Notes: generated by a model not told the origin, from the sequence alone. A DNA stretch of 64,000 nt from RYN-124 sp033851845 (GCA_033851845.1 JAWWOH010000080.1:10508-74507); one strand, 5' to 3'. Positions 33,333 through 42,365 are shown, counted from the stretch's first letter. Program-made: numbers and translations.

Positions 33333-34163
33333 GTGCCCACACCTGGCAGCTGGCCGGTCCGCTTCGGGACGGCCGAGCTGATCGCCGACGACGACCGCCC
33401 GGCGGGGTGGCTGCTGTCCGTCAACGGCGTGGCGCAGTCGTACGTCGACCTCGCCGACCCGACGCACCTGGAGTTCGACTACGTGCGGATGGTCGGCGAC
33501 GTCGTCGACCTCATCGAACCGGCCGAGGAGCCGATCACCGCGCTGCACCTCGGCGGTGGCGGCTGCAGCATCCCGCGGTACGTCGCGGCGACCCGGCCGG
33601 GCTCGCGGCAGGTGGTGATCGAGGCGGACGAGCCGCTCGCCACCGTCGTACGCCGGGAGCTCGGCGTGAAGGGCTTCCGGCTCCGGGTCGGCGACGCCCG
33701 GGAGAGCCTGCAGAAGGTGACAGCCGGCAACGCGGACCTCGTCGTCAGCGACGTCTTCACCGGCTCGGACCTGCCGCGCCACTGCACGACCCTCGAGTAC
33801 CTCCAGCTGGTACGACGCGCGCTGCGGCCCGGTGGCACCTATGTCGCCAACATCGGCGACGGTCCGCCGCTCGCCTTCAGCAAGTCGCAGGCCGCGACGC
33901 TGCGGGCGGCTTTCGCGCACGTCGTGCTGCTGGCCGAGCCCGCGGTGCTGCGCGGTCGGCGCTTCGGCAACGTCGTGCTGGCAGGGTCCGACGAGCCTTT
34001 CGACGTACCAGCACTGATCCCACGCAGCGCCCGCGCCATCGGGCGGGCACGGGTGGTTCATGGCGACGACGTCGCCGACTTCACCGGAGGCGCGAAACCC
34101 GTCACCGACGCCACAGCTGCCCAGGCACCCGCGCCTCCCCCGGACGTCTTCAAGCGCAGGTGA
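33333..34163 (+). CDS. Spermidine synthase-like methyltransferase-fold protein
   Basis: A 276-residue protein of the spermidine synthase/fused MFS-spermidine synthase-like group. The Rossmann glycine stretch is ALHLGGGGCSIPRYVA, and DVFTGSDLPRHCTTLEYLQL contains the catalytic Asp region. It lacks membrane segments. Polyamine synthase activity is not proven because many actinobacterial members are uncharacterised. The C-terminal ~30 residues are Pro/Ala-rich and probably disordered. The start is GTG 33333. Confidence 0.8.
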   Translation: MPTPGSWPVRFGTAELIADDDRPAGWLLSVNGVAQSYVDLADPTHLEFDYVRMVGDVVDLIEPAEEPITALHLGGGGCSIPRYVAATRPGSRQVVIEADEPLATVVRRELGVKGFRLRVGDARESLQKVTAGNADLVVSDVFTGSDLPRHCTTLEYLQLVRRALRPGGTYVANIGDGPPLAFSKSQAATLRAAFAHVVLLAEPAVLRGRRFGNVVLAGSDEPFDVPALIPRSARAIGRARVVHGDDVADFTGGAKPVTDATAAQAPAPPPDVFKRR

Positions 34164-34206
34164 CGTGCGACGATGTCGCCGGAATGTCCGGTTCCAGGAG
34201 GTCCCG

Positions 34207-34488
34207 ATGAGCATCAAGGTCACCAAGCAGGCCAAGGCCGGCACCGCGAAGGTGACGTTCACGCTGCCCGCCGACTTCCCGGCGGGGAAGGTCTCGGTGC
34301 TCGGCACCTTCAACGACTGGACGCCGGGGACGCACGAGCTCAAGAAGCGCGCGGGTGGGGTCCGCAGCACCAGCGTGACCGTGCCGGCGGGCACGACGCT
34401 GTGCTTCCGCTACCTCGGCGAGGGCATGGCGTGGTTCGACGACGCGGATGCGACCCCGTGCGAGCACGGCGGATCTGTCACCGTCTGA
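34207..34488 (+). CDS. Small glycogen-branching-type early-set (CBM48-like) protein
   Basis: A 93-residue single-domain protein with the isoamylase N-terminal/AMPK glycogen-binding fold. Key segments are KVTFTLPADFPAGKVSVLGT, FNDWTPGTHELKK and LCFRYLGEGMAWFDDADAT; FNDW is the carbohydrate-site signature. Stand-alone members are common in actinobacteria and may bind glycogen. The ribosome site AGGAGGT lies five bases before the ATG. It is followed after 3 bp by the flavodoxin-like gene. Confidence 0.85.
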   Translation: MSIKVTKQAKAGTAKVTFTLPADFPAGKVSVLGTFNDWTPGTHELKKRAGGVRSTSVTVPAGTTLCFRYLGEGMAWFDDADATPCEHGGSVTV

Positions 34489-34491
34489 CGC

Positions 34492-34935
34492 ATGCCGGTC
34501 CTGCTCGTCGTCCACCACACTCCGTCGCCGGCGATGCAGGCTCTGCTGGAGGCGGCCCGCGCCGGTGCAGCGCTGGTGCCCGCGGTCGAGGTCGTCTCGC
34601 GTCCCGCGCTGACGGCGGGTGCGGCTGATCTGCTTGCGGCCGATGCCGTGCTGCTCGGGACGCCGGCGAACCTGGGCTACATGTCCGGCGCGCTCAAGCA
34701 CTTCTTCGACACCGTCTACTACCCGTGCCTCGAGGCGAAGATCGGGATGCCGTACGGCGTCTACGTGCACGGCCAGAACGACACGACCGGTGCGGTGAAC
34801 AGCATCGAGAAGGCGACGACGGGCATGAAGTGGCGCCTGGTCGCAGAGCCCGTGCTCGTCGTCGGCGAGCCGACAGCCACCGACCGGGAAGCGATCACCG
34901 AGCTCGGCGGCACCCTGGCCGCGACGATCGGCTAG
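34492..34935 (+). CDS. Flavodoxin-family NAD(P)H oxidoreductase-like protein
   Basis: A 147-residue flavodoxin-fold protein. It begins PVLLVVHHTPSPAMQALLEA, with the FMN phosphate loop in HTPSPAM. The later segments VLLGTPANLGYMSGALKHFF and YGVYVHGQNDTTGAV match the flavin-binding loops of this family. It probably binds FMN and reduces small molecules. The end is convergent with the sialidase-like gene (4-bp overlap). Confidence 0.85.
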   Translation: MPVLLVVHHTPSPAMQALLEAARAGAALVPAVEVVSRPALTAGAADLLAADAVLLGTPANLGYMSGALKHFFDTVYYPCLEAKIGMPYGVYVHGQNDTTGAVNSIEKATTGMKWRLVAEPVLVVGEPTATDREAITELGGTLAATIG

Positions 34936-36302
34936 GAGAGGTCGCGGGTCCAGATGTCGACGTCCTGGCTGTCGGCGCCACGCGGGCGCAGGTCCGGCCA
35001 GGCAGCGTGCACGATGCCGTCCGGACCGACCGCCACGCCCTGGTAGGCCCCGAAGCCGTAGGTGTCGATGCCGTTCTGTGGATGGGTGTTGCCGACAGAG
35101 GGCGAGGTGGCGAGGTCGGTCGGTGCGGACCAGGTGCGGCCGCCGTCGCGCGACGAGACGAGGGTGGGCAGGTAGGTGCCACCCGGCTGCACCGTCAGGT
35201 ACGACAGCGCGATCCGCCCGCCGGCCGCGGCAAGCGCGGGCAACGACACCTCGGTGCCCGGGGCGCCGGCCAGCAGGTTCTCGTGCCAGGTCCGCCCACC
35301 GTCGGCGGACGACGCGATCATGACGCCGCGGTCGACCTGGCCCTGGTACGTCGCCGCGACGGCCACCGCTCCGGTGGTGGGGTCGGCCACGATCGCCGGG
35401 TAGGTCACCGGCGTGAACGTCGCGCCGTTGGCCGACAGCCCCTCGCCCACGTCGCAGAGGCGCGAGATCGCGGTCGCCTCGCCGACGCGGTTGCCGGTCG
35501 ACCCGTAGCGCACGACGACCACGCGCTGGTCAACGCTCGGGCACACCTCGTCGCCGAGCGACAGCCCGCCGATCTCGAGATAGCTGACGAGCAGCGTGCC
35601 GTCCGGCAGGACGGTCGGTGCGGGGTAGTCGCCGGCGCCGGCGCTGGTGACCTCGACCGGCTTGCCGAAGTGGGCACCACCGTCGGTCGACTTCGACCAG
35701 CGCAGCGAGGTCTGGCTCCCGTCCTCGCTGCCGTCGCAGCTCGGCTCGACCTCGTGCGTCCAGGCGACATAGACCCAGCCGCGCACTGGGTCGACTGCCA
35801 CCACCGGCCGGTGCGGTCGGCTGCAGTGGACTCCTTCGACGAGCGACATCAGCCGCCACGCGCGGCCACCGTCGATCGACTTCGCGACCCAGACGCCCGC
35901 TCCGACCGACGTCTCGCCGTACCGGGGAATGGCGGAGTAGGTCGCGTACAGCGGTCCGTGCGGGTCCCATGCCAGGGTCGCGTGCTCGCTCGCCTGCGCC
36001 TTCGGTCGAGGCAGCGGCAGCGGGCCGGCGCTGCGGTAGCCGGCGCCGCCGTTGCGCGACACCCACACCTGCGCGAGGGGCTGGTCGCTGTGCACGATCC
36101 CCATCGCCACCGGCCCGGGGAACTGCATCGCGGTCACCGCGACGTGGCTCGGGTCCCGGGGATCGACGGCGATGCTCGGCTCGGCGCGTGGTGTCCGGTT
36201 CTCCAGGTCGAGCGGATGGTCCAGATCGGGCATGACGGCGGCCGCGACCCCGCCGCCGGACAGCAGCGCGAGAGCAACGAGCACGGATACGCGACGGCGC
36301 AT
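34932..36302 (-). CDS. Secreted BNR/Asp-box repeat protein (sialidase-fold)
   Basis: A 456-residue exported beta-propeller. A signal peptide covers residues 1-22 (RRRVSVLVALALLSGGGVAA). Asp-box motifs S-x-D-G-G-x-x-W/F recur: SIDGGRAW, STDGGAHF, SADGGRTW and SRDGGRTW. The catalytic residues of true sialidases cannot be assigned, so exo-alpha-sialidase activity is doubtful. The ATG at 36302 follows GGGGGAGG. It is divergent from the enoyl-CoA hydratase gene (85 bp between starts). Confidence 0.88.
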   Translation of the reverse strand: MRRRVSVLVALALLSGGGVAAAVMPDLDHPLDLENRTPRAEPSIAVDPRDPSHVAVTAMQFPGPVAMGIVHSDQPLAQVWVSRNGGAGYRSAGPLPLPRPKAQASEHATLAWDPHGPLYATYSAIPRYGETSVGAGVWVAKSIDGGRAWRLMSLVEGVHCSRPHRPVVAVDPVRGWVYVAWTHEVEPSCDGSEDGSQTSLRWSKSTDGGAHFGKPVEVTSAGAGDYPAPTVLPDGTLLVSYLEIGGLSLGDEVCPSVDQRVVVVRYGSTGNRVGEATAISRLCDVGEGLSANGATFTPVTYPAIVADPTTGAVAVAATYQGQVDRGVMIASSADGGRTWHENLLAGAPGTEVSLPALAAAGGRIALSYLTVQPGGTYLPTLVSSRDGGRTWSAPTDLATSPSVGNTHPQNGIDTYGFGAYQGVAVGPDGIVHAAWPDLRPRGADSQDVDIWTRDLS

Positions 36303-36387
36303 GAGCGGCCTCCCCCGAGAACAGATGTCCTGGAGAGCGCGCAACCCGCTCCGAGGTTCGCCGTACGCCGAAAGTAACGTCCGCTGC

Positions 36388-37155
36388 ATGAGCCTCACGG
36401 TCACGAACGACGGTCCGGTCCGCGTGGTCACCCTCGACCGACCCGACGTCCGCAACGCCGTCGACGGCGAGCACGCGCAAGCGCTGTACGACGCGTTCAC
36501 GCAGTTCGACCTGGATGACAGCGCATCGGTTGCTGTCCTGCACGGAGCCGGCGGGGTGTTCTGCGCAGGGGCAGATCTCGGTGCGGTGAGCCGTGGCGAG
36601 ATGCCACTTCCTGGTACGCCGGACTCCGACGACCGTGGCCCGATGGGACCGACCCGGCTGCAGCTGTCGAAGCCGGTCATCGCGGCGGTCGACGGCTACG
36701 CGGTCGCCGGCGGTCTCGAGCTGGCGCTCTGGTGCGACCTGCGGGTCGCGGACCCGGGGGCGACCTTCGGTGTCTTCTGCCGGCGCTGGGGCGTGCCGCT
36801 GATCGACGGCGGGACGGTCCGGCTGCCACGGCTTGTCGGCTTCGGCGTCGCGATGGACCTGATCCTCACCGGGCGCGCGGTGACTGCGGACGAGGCAGTG
36901 CACATCGGCCTGGCCACCCGGGTGAGCCGGCCCGGCGCGGCCCTGACCGAGGCGGTGGCCCTGGCACATGAGCTGGCCGCGCTGCCGCAGCTGTGCCTGC
37001 GAGGTGACCGCCTGTCGGCGTACGACTCGATCGGCCTGAGCCACGACGAGGCGATGAACGCGGAGTGGTCACGCGGTCTTGTCTCACTGCAGGAAGCAGC
37101 TGCGGGAGCGGCTCGGTTCGCGGCCGGCGAGGGGCGGCACGGCAGTCCGTCCTGA
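36388..37155 (+). CDS. Crotonase/enoyl-CoA hydratase family protein
   Basis: A 255-residue crotonase-fold protein. It begins MSLTVTNDGPVRVVTLDRPD and has the oxyanion segments VFCAGADLGAV and GYAVAGGLELALWCDLRVAD. In the second catalytic segment (RRWGVPLIDGGTVRLPRLVG) an Asp stands where hydratases usually have Glu, typical of a large actinobacterial subfamily. The reaction is therefore uncertain. The ATG at 36388 is well supported by family alignment. Confidence 0.88.
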   Translation: MSLTVTNDGPVRVVTLDRPDVRNAVDGEHAQALYDAFTQFDLDDSASVAVLHGAGGVFCAGADLGAVSRGEMPLPGTPDSDDRGPMGPTRLQLSKPVIAAVDGYAVAGGLELALWCDLRVADPGATFGVFCRRWGVPLIDGGTVRLPRLVGFGVAMDLILTGRAVTADEAVHIGLATRVSRPGAALTEAVALAHELAALPQLCLRGDRLSAYDSIGLSHDEAMNAEWSRGLVSLQEAAAGAARFAAGEGRHGSPS

Positions 37156-37175
37156 CCTGTGCAAACGTGACCGTC

Positions 37176-38156
37176 ATGCGCACACGGACACTCGGTCAGG
37201 GCCTCGTCGTCTCCGCTCAGGGGCTGGGCTGCATGGGGATGAGCGAGTTTTACGGCGACGGCGACGAGAGCGAGTCGCTCGCCACCATCGGCCGCGCGCT
37301 CGACCTCGGCATCACGTTCCTCGACACGGCCGACATGTACGGGCCGTTCACCAACGAGAAGCTGGTTGGTCGCGCGATCGCGGGCCGCCGCGACGAGGTC
37401 GTGCTCGCGACGAAGTTCGGGGTGGAGCGCTCGGAGGACGGCAGCCGCGGCGGCATCAACGGCTCGCCCGACTACGTCCGCAAGGCCTGTGACGCCTCGC
37501 TGAAGCGGCTCGGCGTCGACCACATCGACCTCTACTACCAGCACCGCGTCGATGCCGGCGTCCCCGTCGAGGAGACCTGGGGAGCACTCTCCGAGCTGGT
37601 CGCGGCCGGCAAGGTCAAGCACCTCGGCATCAGCGAAGCGGCGCCGGACACGATCCGCAAGGCCCACGCGACGCACCCCGTCACCGCACTGCAGACCGAG
37701 TGGTCGCTGTGGACGCGCGACCCGGAGGAGAACGGCGTGCTCGACACCGTGCGCGAGCTCGGCATCGGTTTCGTCGCATACTCGCCGCTCGGCCGCGGCT
37801 TCCTGTCGGGTGCCATCCGCAGCCTCGACGACCTCGAGCCGAACGACTTCCGCCGACACAACCCGCGCTTCCAGGGCGACAACTTCGCCCGCAACCTCGA
37901 GCTCGTCGAGCGGGTCAACGAGCTCGCGGCGGCCAAGGGAATCACCGCCTCGCAGGTCGCCTTGGCGTGGCTGCTGGCGAAGGGGGAGAACGTCGTACCG
38001 ATCCCGGGCACCAAGCGGGTGCGCTACCTCGAGGAGAACGCTGCAGCGGACGACGTGCTGCTCACCGATGTGGAGCTGAAAGCACTCGAGGACGCGTTCC
38101 CCGTCGGCGCAACCGCCGGTGACCGGTATCCCGACATGAGCACGGTCAACCGCTAG
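37176..38156 (+). CDS. Aldo/keto reductase
   Basis: A 326-residue NADPH-dependent aldo/keto reductase of the AKR13/YghZ-like group. The catalytic tetrad is visible: Asp and Tyr in FLDTADMYGPFTNE, Lys in VVLATKFGVE and His in IDLYYQHRVD. The cofactor loop near the end is VVPIPGTKRVRYLEENAAA. The ATG at 37176 is preferred; a GTG three codons earlier is possible. A hairpin at 38181-38213 probably ends the transcript. Confidence 0.92.
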   Translation: MRTRTLGQGLVVSAQGLGCMGMSEFYGDGDESESLATIGRALDLGITFLDTADMYGPFTNEKLVGRAIAGRRDEVVLATKFGVERSEDGSRGGINGSPDYVRKACDASLKRLGVDHIDLYYQHRVDAGVPVEETWGALSELVAAGKVKHLGISEAAPDTIRKAHATHPVTALQTEWSLWTRDPEENGVLDTVRELGIGFVAYSPLGRGFLSGAIRSLDDLEPNDFRRHNPRFQGDNFARNLELVERVNELAAAKGITASQVALAWLLAKGENVVPIPGTKRVRYLEENAAADDVLLTDVELKALEDAFPVGATAGDRYPDMSTVNR

Positions 38157-38171
38157 GGCGCCGGAGTCGGG

Positions 38172-38213
38172 TCACCGACCGCCAGGCCCGGCGATACTCG
38201 GTGAGGGCCTGGC
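38172..38213. terminator. Probable bidirectional terminator hairpin
   Basis: GCCAGGCCC (38181-38189) and GGGCCTGGC (38205-38213) form a perfect 9-bp stem with a 15-nt loop between two convergent genes. TCACCGA (38172-38178) and TCGGTGA (38198-38204) offer an alternative 7-bp pairing. Only a short T pair follows, as is usual for actinobacterial stops. Confidence 0.6.
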
Positions 38214-38261
38214 GTTCCGCGCGGCGTTCGGACCACCAGCGCACGGCCCGTCTCCCGAGCG

Positions 38262-38579
38262 TCACGTCCGTTGCGTGTTGTCCCAGAAGGTGTAGAGCTG
38301 GCCGCCCCACGTCGTCGTCTGGCCGGAGATGGCATGCGCGCAGACGAGACCGTCGCCGTTGCCGGTCCGGCCGTAGGACTTGATGCCGCTGTTGGGGTCG
38401 TCGACCTGACCAGGCACGCGGTAACCCTGCAGGGCGAGGTCTGCGACCGCAAAGACCGTGTAGCTCGCCGGGCAGCCGGTGTCCGACGGATCGGCCTGAG
38501 CCGTCGCCATCGATCCCATCGAGACCGCGAGCAGGCTGACCGACACGACCACCGAGCGGCGTACGAGATGACTGTTCAT
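38262..38579 (-). CDS. Small secreted protein
   Basis: A 105-residue protein with a cleavable signal peptide (VRRSVVVSVSLLAVSMGSMA, then TAQADP). The mature part of about 78 residues has two cysteines (TGCPASY, LVCAHA) and ends with WGGQLYTFWDNTQRT. It resembles small exported proteins of unknown function seen in actinobacteria. AAGGAGGA lies five bases before the ATG. The start region faces the LuxR regulator with an 18-bp palindrome between them. Confidence 0.75.
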   Translation of the reverse strand: MNSHLVRRSVVVSVSLLAVSMGSMATAQADPSDTGCPASYTVFAVADLALQGYRVPGQVDDPNSGIKSYGRTGNGDGLVCAHAISGQTTTWGGQLYTFWDNTQRT

Positions 38580-38641
38580 GACTCCTCCTTCAGTTGGTGC
38601 TCCGATGTGCTGAAGCCTCGTCGCGCCTGCCGCGCCGCGAC

Positions 38642-38659
38642 ATACGACGAACGTCGTAT
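38642..38659. promoter_or_regulatory. 18-bp palindromic operator candidate
   Basis: ATACGACGAACGTCGTAT is an 8-2-8 perfect inverted repeat in the 145-bp gap between the divergent secreted-protein gene and LuxR gene. It is the most A/T-containing palindrome in the gap and well placed to serve both. LuxR-type dimers bind sites of this size. Confidence 0.6.
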
Positions 38660-38724
38660 CTGACGAAAACGCCCGTCGGGGCAGGCGACCCGGCGTACCG
38701 TCGAAACGGATTCGGGGGGGACCG

Positions 38725-39474
38725 GTGGCGCAACCGATGCAGGAGCACACGCTTCGGCGGGTTGTGGACGTCATTGACGCGGGTGCGCAGTCCCCCGCCG
38801 TGCCTGGTCGGCTGCCCGCTGCGGTGCTGCACTCGCTCGCCGCGCTGGTGCCGTGCGACGCGGTCGCCTTCGCCGATCTCGACCCCGATACGGCGACGCA
38901 CTACGCGGAGGACGAAGCACGGTGTGGCGAAGTCAGGTTCCTGGCGGAGCCCCTGCCCGAGCCCGAGCATCCGTTCTGGCGGCACTACGAGGGCTCGCTG
39001 TCCTGCTCGCACCCCACCCGCACCGGTGACGACCGATCGGTGACGATGCGCAGCGACTTCTACAGCACCCGCGAGTGGACCAAGACGCCGATGTACGTCG
39101 ACGTCATGCGCGACAGCGGGGTCCTGTTCGAGCTGATGTGCCCGATGCCCAACGTCGTACGGCGGTCGAAGAGGCTGCTGTTCTTCCGGTCCGGGTCGAT
39201 CGACTTCACCGAGCAGGACCGCTTCGTCCTGGCCCTGCTGCGGCCGCACCTCATGGAGATGCTTCGGGCGAGCAACAACGGCGAGCACGCCTCCGAGCTG
39301 ACCGAACGGCAGCACGAGCTCATGCGGCTCGTCGCGGACGGACGGACCAACGCAGAGATCGCAGCGACACTGCACCTGTCGCCGCACACCGTGCGTACGC
39401 ACCTGATGAACATCTTCGACCGGCTCGGCGTGACAACCCGTGCCGCCGCGGTCGCCCGCGTCTTCGCTCCCTAG
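38725..39474 (+). CDS. LuxR-family transcriptional regulator
   Basis: A 249-residue regulator. The C-terminal LuxR helix-turn-helix is clear (LTERQHELMRLVADGRTNAE, then LSPHTVRTHLMNIFDRLGVT). The N-terminal ~170 residues form a sensor region without a receiver Asp motif, similar to the GAF-like domain of actinobacterial LuxR proteins. The effector is unknown. The start is GTG 38725. It probably acts on the 18-bp palindrome upstream. Confidence 0.85.
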   Translation: MAQPMQEHTLRRVVDVIDAGAQSPAVPGRLPAAVLHSLAALVPCDAVAFADLDPDTATHYAEDEARCGEVRFLAEPLPEPEHPFWRHYEGSLSCSHPTRTGDDRSVTMRSDFYSTREWTKTPMYVDVMRDSGVLFELMCPMPNVVRRSKRLLFFRSGSIDFTEQDRFVLALLRPHLMEMLRASNNGEHASELTERQHELMRLVADGRTNAEIAATLHLSPHTVRTHLMNIFDRLGVTTRAAAVARVFAP

Positions 39475-40145
39475 CCGACGCGGCCGACCGAGTAGGTGCG
39501 GCCGGCGAAGCTCTGCAGCCGCACGACGTCGCCGCTCTCCACGGCGGCCCACATCTGCGAGCCGCCGGCGTAGATGCCGACGTGCCCGATCGTGCCCCCG
39601 TGGTAGGTGAAGATCAGGTCGCCCGGTTGCTTGTCCGCGTCCGGGATGCGTGTCGTCACGGCGGCCTGCTGCGAGCTGCTGTGCGGCAACGAGATCCCGA
39701 GACGGCCGAACACGTACATCGTGAAGCCGGAGCAGTCGAAGCGGCGTGGGCCGGCCGCGCCGTAGGAGTAGGGGGCACCCGCGTGCCGACGAGCCTCCGC
39801 GAGCACCCGCTCGGCCAGCGTCCCCGAGAGCGGTGCGACCACCAGCGCCGGCCGCAGCGCGGATGAGGCGGGCACGGCCCGGCGGGTCCGGCTCGCCCGC
39901 ACCGACGACGGGCGTGCTGGGGGCCGGCGCACCGGCAGCCGCGCGGCGACGGTGAACCGCACCGGCGGCCGGTCCGCAGCCGGCACGTCGACAGGGGCGC
40001 CGACAGCGGCGGCACTCGTGAGCAACGTGTCCTGCTGGCGGTCACCGGCGTCGACCGCGAAGACCGCGCACGGCAGCGCGACGGCACCCGCGAGGGTGCC
40101 GACAAGCAGGAGGCCGCGCAGCTGCGCTGGGACGTAACCGGGCAT
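39471..40145 (-). CDS. NlpC/P60 (C40) cell-wall endopeptidase
   Basis: A 224-residue exported peptidase. An N-terminal hydrophobic segment (LRGLLLVGTLAGAVALPCAV) acts as signal or anchor. A basic Pro/Arg-rich linker follows, then an NlpC/P60 domain with catalytic Cys in RRFDCSGFTMYVFG and His in GTIGHVGIYAG. It cleaves stem-peptide bonds in peptidoglycan. Its stop overlaps the LuxR stop convergently. Confidence 0.9.
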   Translation of the reverse strand: MPGYVPAQLRGLLLVGTLAGAVALPCAVFAVDAGDRQQDTLLTSAAAVGAPVDVPAADRPPVRFTVAARLPVRRPPARPSSVRASRTRRAVPASSALRPALVVAPLSGTLAERVLAEARRHAGAPYSYGAAGPRRFDCSGFTMYVFGRLGISLPHSSSQQAAVTTRIPDADKQPGDLIFTYHGGTIGHVGIYAGGSQMWAAVESGDVVRLQSFAGRTYSVGRVG

Positions 40146-40167
40146 CTCGGGCAGTCTGCCAGACTGC

Positions 40168-40187
40168 TATGCTGCTTGTAACAAGCA
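40168..40187 (+). promoter_or_regulatory. MarR promoter with overlapping operator
   Basis: TGCTTGT-A-ACAAGCA (40173-40187) is a perfect 15-bp palindrome. It abuts a -10-like TATGCT (40168-40173) and lies 38 bp before the MarR start. This is the expected layout for autorepression of a MarR gene and its downstream efflux pump. Confidence 0.75.
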
Positions 40188-40224
40188 ACCAAATGCCACT
40201 GTCCCTTGCCAGGAAGTACGCCGG

Positions 40225-40698
40225 ATGCCCTCGATCGAGACCGTGTCGCGCGAGCTGGTCCAGCTCGTGCGTGGCATGCGCGAGCTGCACGGGGCGATCT
40301 CGTCGGCGTCCCGGCACCCGGTGGACCCGTCCGGCGCGATGGTCCTGTCCCGCCTGGAGGAGCTCGGCCCGGTCCGGCTCTCGACGCTGGCCCAGGTCCT
40401 CTGCCTCGACATCTCCACCGTCAGCCGGCAGGTGCCCGCGCTCGAGCGGCAGGGCTGGGTCGCGCGAGAGCGCGATCCAGAGGACCAGCGAGCCCAGCTG
40501 CTGCAGCTCACGCCGGCCGGCCGCGAGGTCCTCGCCGACGTCAGGCGCTCACGCATCGAGGTCCTGCGCCGACTTCTGCCCGACTGGACGGAGGCGGAGC
40601 TCGACGCCTTCGCCGGACAGCTGCATCGCTTCAACGAGGACGTGACCACCAACCGCCAGTCCGTCGTACTGGCACCGACCGGATCGGACAACGCATGA
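40225..40698 (+). CDS. MarR-family transcriptional regulator
   Basis: A 157-residue winged-helix repressor. The DNA-binding core is GPVRLSTLAQVLCLDISTVS then RQVPALERQGWVARERDPED, followed by the wing QRAQLLQLTPAGREVL. It likely represses itself and the adjacent DHA2 efflux gene until a drug or phenolic ligand binds. Its TGA overlaps the pump start (ATGA), so the two are translationally coupled. Confidence 0.9.
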   Translation: MPSIETVSRELVQLVRGMRELHGAISSASRHPVDPSGAMVLSRLEELGPVRLSTLAQVLCLDISTVSRQVPALERQGWVARERDPEDQRAQLLQLTPAGREVLADVRRSRIEVLRRLLPDWTEAELDAFAGQLHRFNEDVTTNRQSVVLAPTGSDNA

Positions 40699-42365
40699 GC
40701 CGCACCACCTCCGCGGAGATGACCCCCGCGGCCGGCAACCCTCCGGCAGGGGGCCTGACCCACCGACAGATCCTCACCGTGCTGTCCGGGCTGATGCTGG
40801 GGATGTTCCTCGCCTCGCTCGACCAGACCATCGTCTCGACTGCGATGCGCACCATCGCCGACAAGCTGCACGGCCAGACCCAGCAGGCGTGGGTGACGAC
40901 GGCGTACCTGGTCACGTCGACGGTGTCGACGCCGCTCTACGGGAAGCTCTCGGACCTGTACGGACGCAAGCCGTTCTACCTGTTCGCGATCAGCATCTTC
41001 GTCGTCGGTTCGATCCTGTGCGGGTTCGCGACCTCCGTCTACGAGCTCGCCGCCTTCCGTGCCCTGCAGGGCGTCGGCGCCGGCGGTCTGATGTCGCTCG
41101 CCTTCGCCATCGTGGGCGACATGGTCCCGCCCCGCGAGCGCGGCCGGTATCAGGGCTACTTCATGTCGGTGTTCGCGACGTCCAGCGTCCTCGGGCCCGT
41201 TCTCGGTGGCTTCCTCGCCGGGCAGTCGGAGATCCTCGGGCACGCCGGCTGGCGCTGGATCTTCCTGATCAACGTGCCCATCGGCCTGCTCGCCCTCGTC
41301 GTCGTCAGCAAGGTGCTGCACACGCCGAGCAAGCGCTCGCAGCACCGCATCGACTACCTCGGAGCGGCGCTGATGACCGCCGCCGTCGTACCGGTCCTGC
41401 TGCTCGCCGAGAAGGGCCACGAGTGGGGCTGGACGTCCACGACCAGCCTGCTGCTCCTCGGCATCGCGATCGTCGCACTTGGGTTGTTCGTCCCGCGCGA
41501 GAGGCAGATGGGCGAGGAGGCGATCCTGCCGCTGCGCGTGTTCTCCAACCGCATCTTCACCGTGTCCAGCACCGTGGCGTTCCTGGTCGGCATCGGCATG
41601 TTCGGCGGGCTGACGTCCGTGCCGCTCTACCTGCAGATCGTGCATGGCGAGTCGCCCACCAAGGCCGGCCTGCAGATGATCCCGTTCATGGGCGGCATCA
41701 TCTGCAGCTCGTTCACGACCGGCCGCATCATGAGCCGCACTGGCCGGTACAAGATCTTCCCGATCATCGGTACGGCGGTCATGGGCGTCGCGATGCTGCT
41801 GTTCTCGACCCTGACGGTCGACACCCCCATCCCCCGGGCGATGCTCTTCATGGTCGTGATGGGGGCGGGGCTCGGGCTGTCGATGCAGACGCTCGTCATC
41901 TCGGTGCAGAACGCACTGCCCCCGCGCGACATGGGGATCGCGACCAGCAGCGTGACCTTCTTCCGGTCGATGGGCGGCACGTTCGGCGTCGCTGCGGCGC
42001 TGTCGGTGCTGTTCGGGTCCCTGGTCGGCAACATCCAGGACCGTGCCCACGCGGCCGGGCTGCCCCTCGGCGACATCAGCAAGTTCAAGGCCGCCGGCGG
42101 GCTGAACGACACCTCGAAGATCGCCCTGCTGCCGAAGACCTACCAGCGCGTCGTGCTGCAGGGCTTCTCCGACTCGATGCACACGGTCTTCCTCACGACG
42201 TTCTTCCTGCTCATCCCGGCGTTCGTGCTGGCCTTCTTCATCAAGGAGCAGCCACTGCGGTCGATGGGCGGCCTCGCCGCGCAGCGCGCGGAGGCGGCCG
42301 AACGCGAGAGCGCGCGTGATGAGGTCCAGCTCGACAAGGCGAAGACGGAGAGCGCGGTCCTCTAA
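40695..42365 (+). CDS. DHA2-family MFS multidrug efflux transporter
   Basis: A 556-residue MFS antiporter of the EmrB/QacA type with 14 predicted membrane segments. Motif A is GKLSDLYGRKPFYLFAI, motif D1 is LGMFLASLDQTIVSTAM, and motif C-like GPVLGGFLAG follows. The C-terminal tail is charged and cytoplasmic. Pairing with a MarR repressor implies inducible export of toxic compounds; the substrates are unknown. Confidence 0.92.
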   Translation: MSRTTSAEMTPAAGNPPAGGLTHRQILTVLSGLMLGMFLASLDQTIVSTAMRTIADKLHGQTQQAWVTTAYLVTSTVSTPLYGKLSDLYGRKPFYLFAISIFVVGSILCGFATSVYELAAFRALQGVGAGGLMSLAFAIVGDMVPPRERGRYQGYFMSVFATSSVLGPVLGGFLAGQSEILGHAGWRWIFLINVPIGLLALVVVSKVLHTPSKRSQHRIDYLGAALMTAAVVPVLLLAEKGHEWGWTSTTSLLLLGIAIVALGLFVPRERQMGEEAILPLRVFSNRIFTVSSTVAFLVGIGMFGGLTSVPLYLQIVHGESPTKAGLQMIPFMGGIICSSFTTGRIMSRTGRYKIFPIIGTAVMGVAMLLFSTLTVDTPIPRAMLFMVVMGAGLGLSMQTLVISVQNALPPRDMGIATSSVTFFRSMGGTFGVAAALSVLFGSLVGNIQDRAHAAGLPLGDISKFKAAGGLNDTSKIALLPKTYQRVVLQGFSDSMHTVFLTTFFLLIPAFVLAFFIKEQPLRSMGGLAAQRAEAAERESARDEVQLDKAKTESAVL

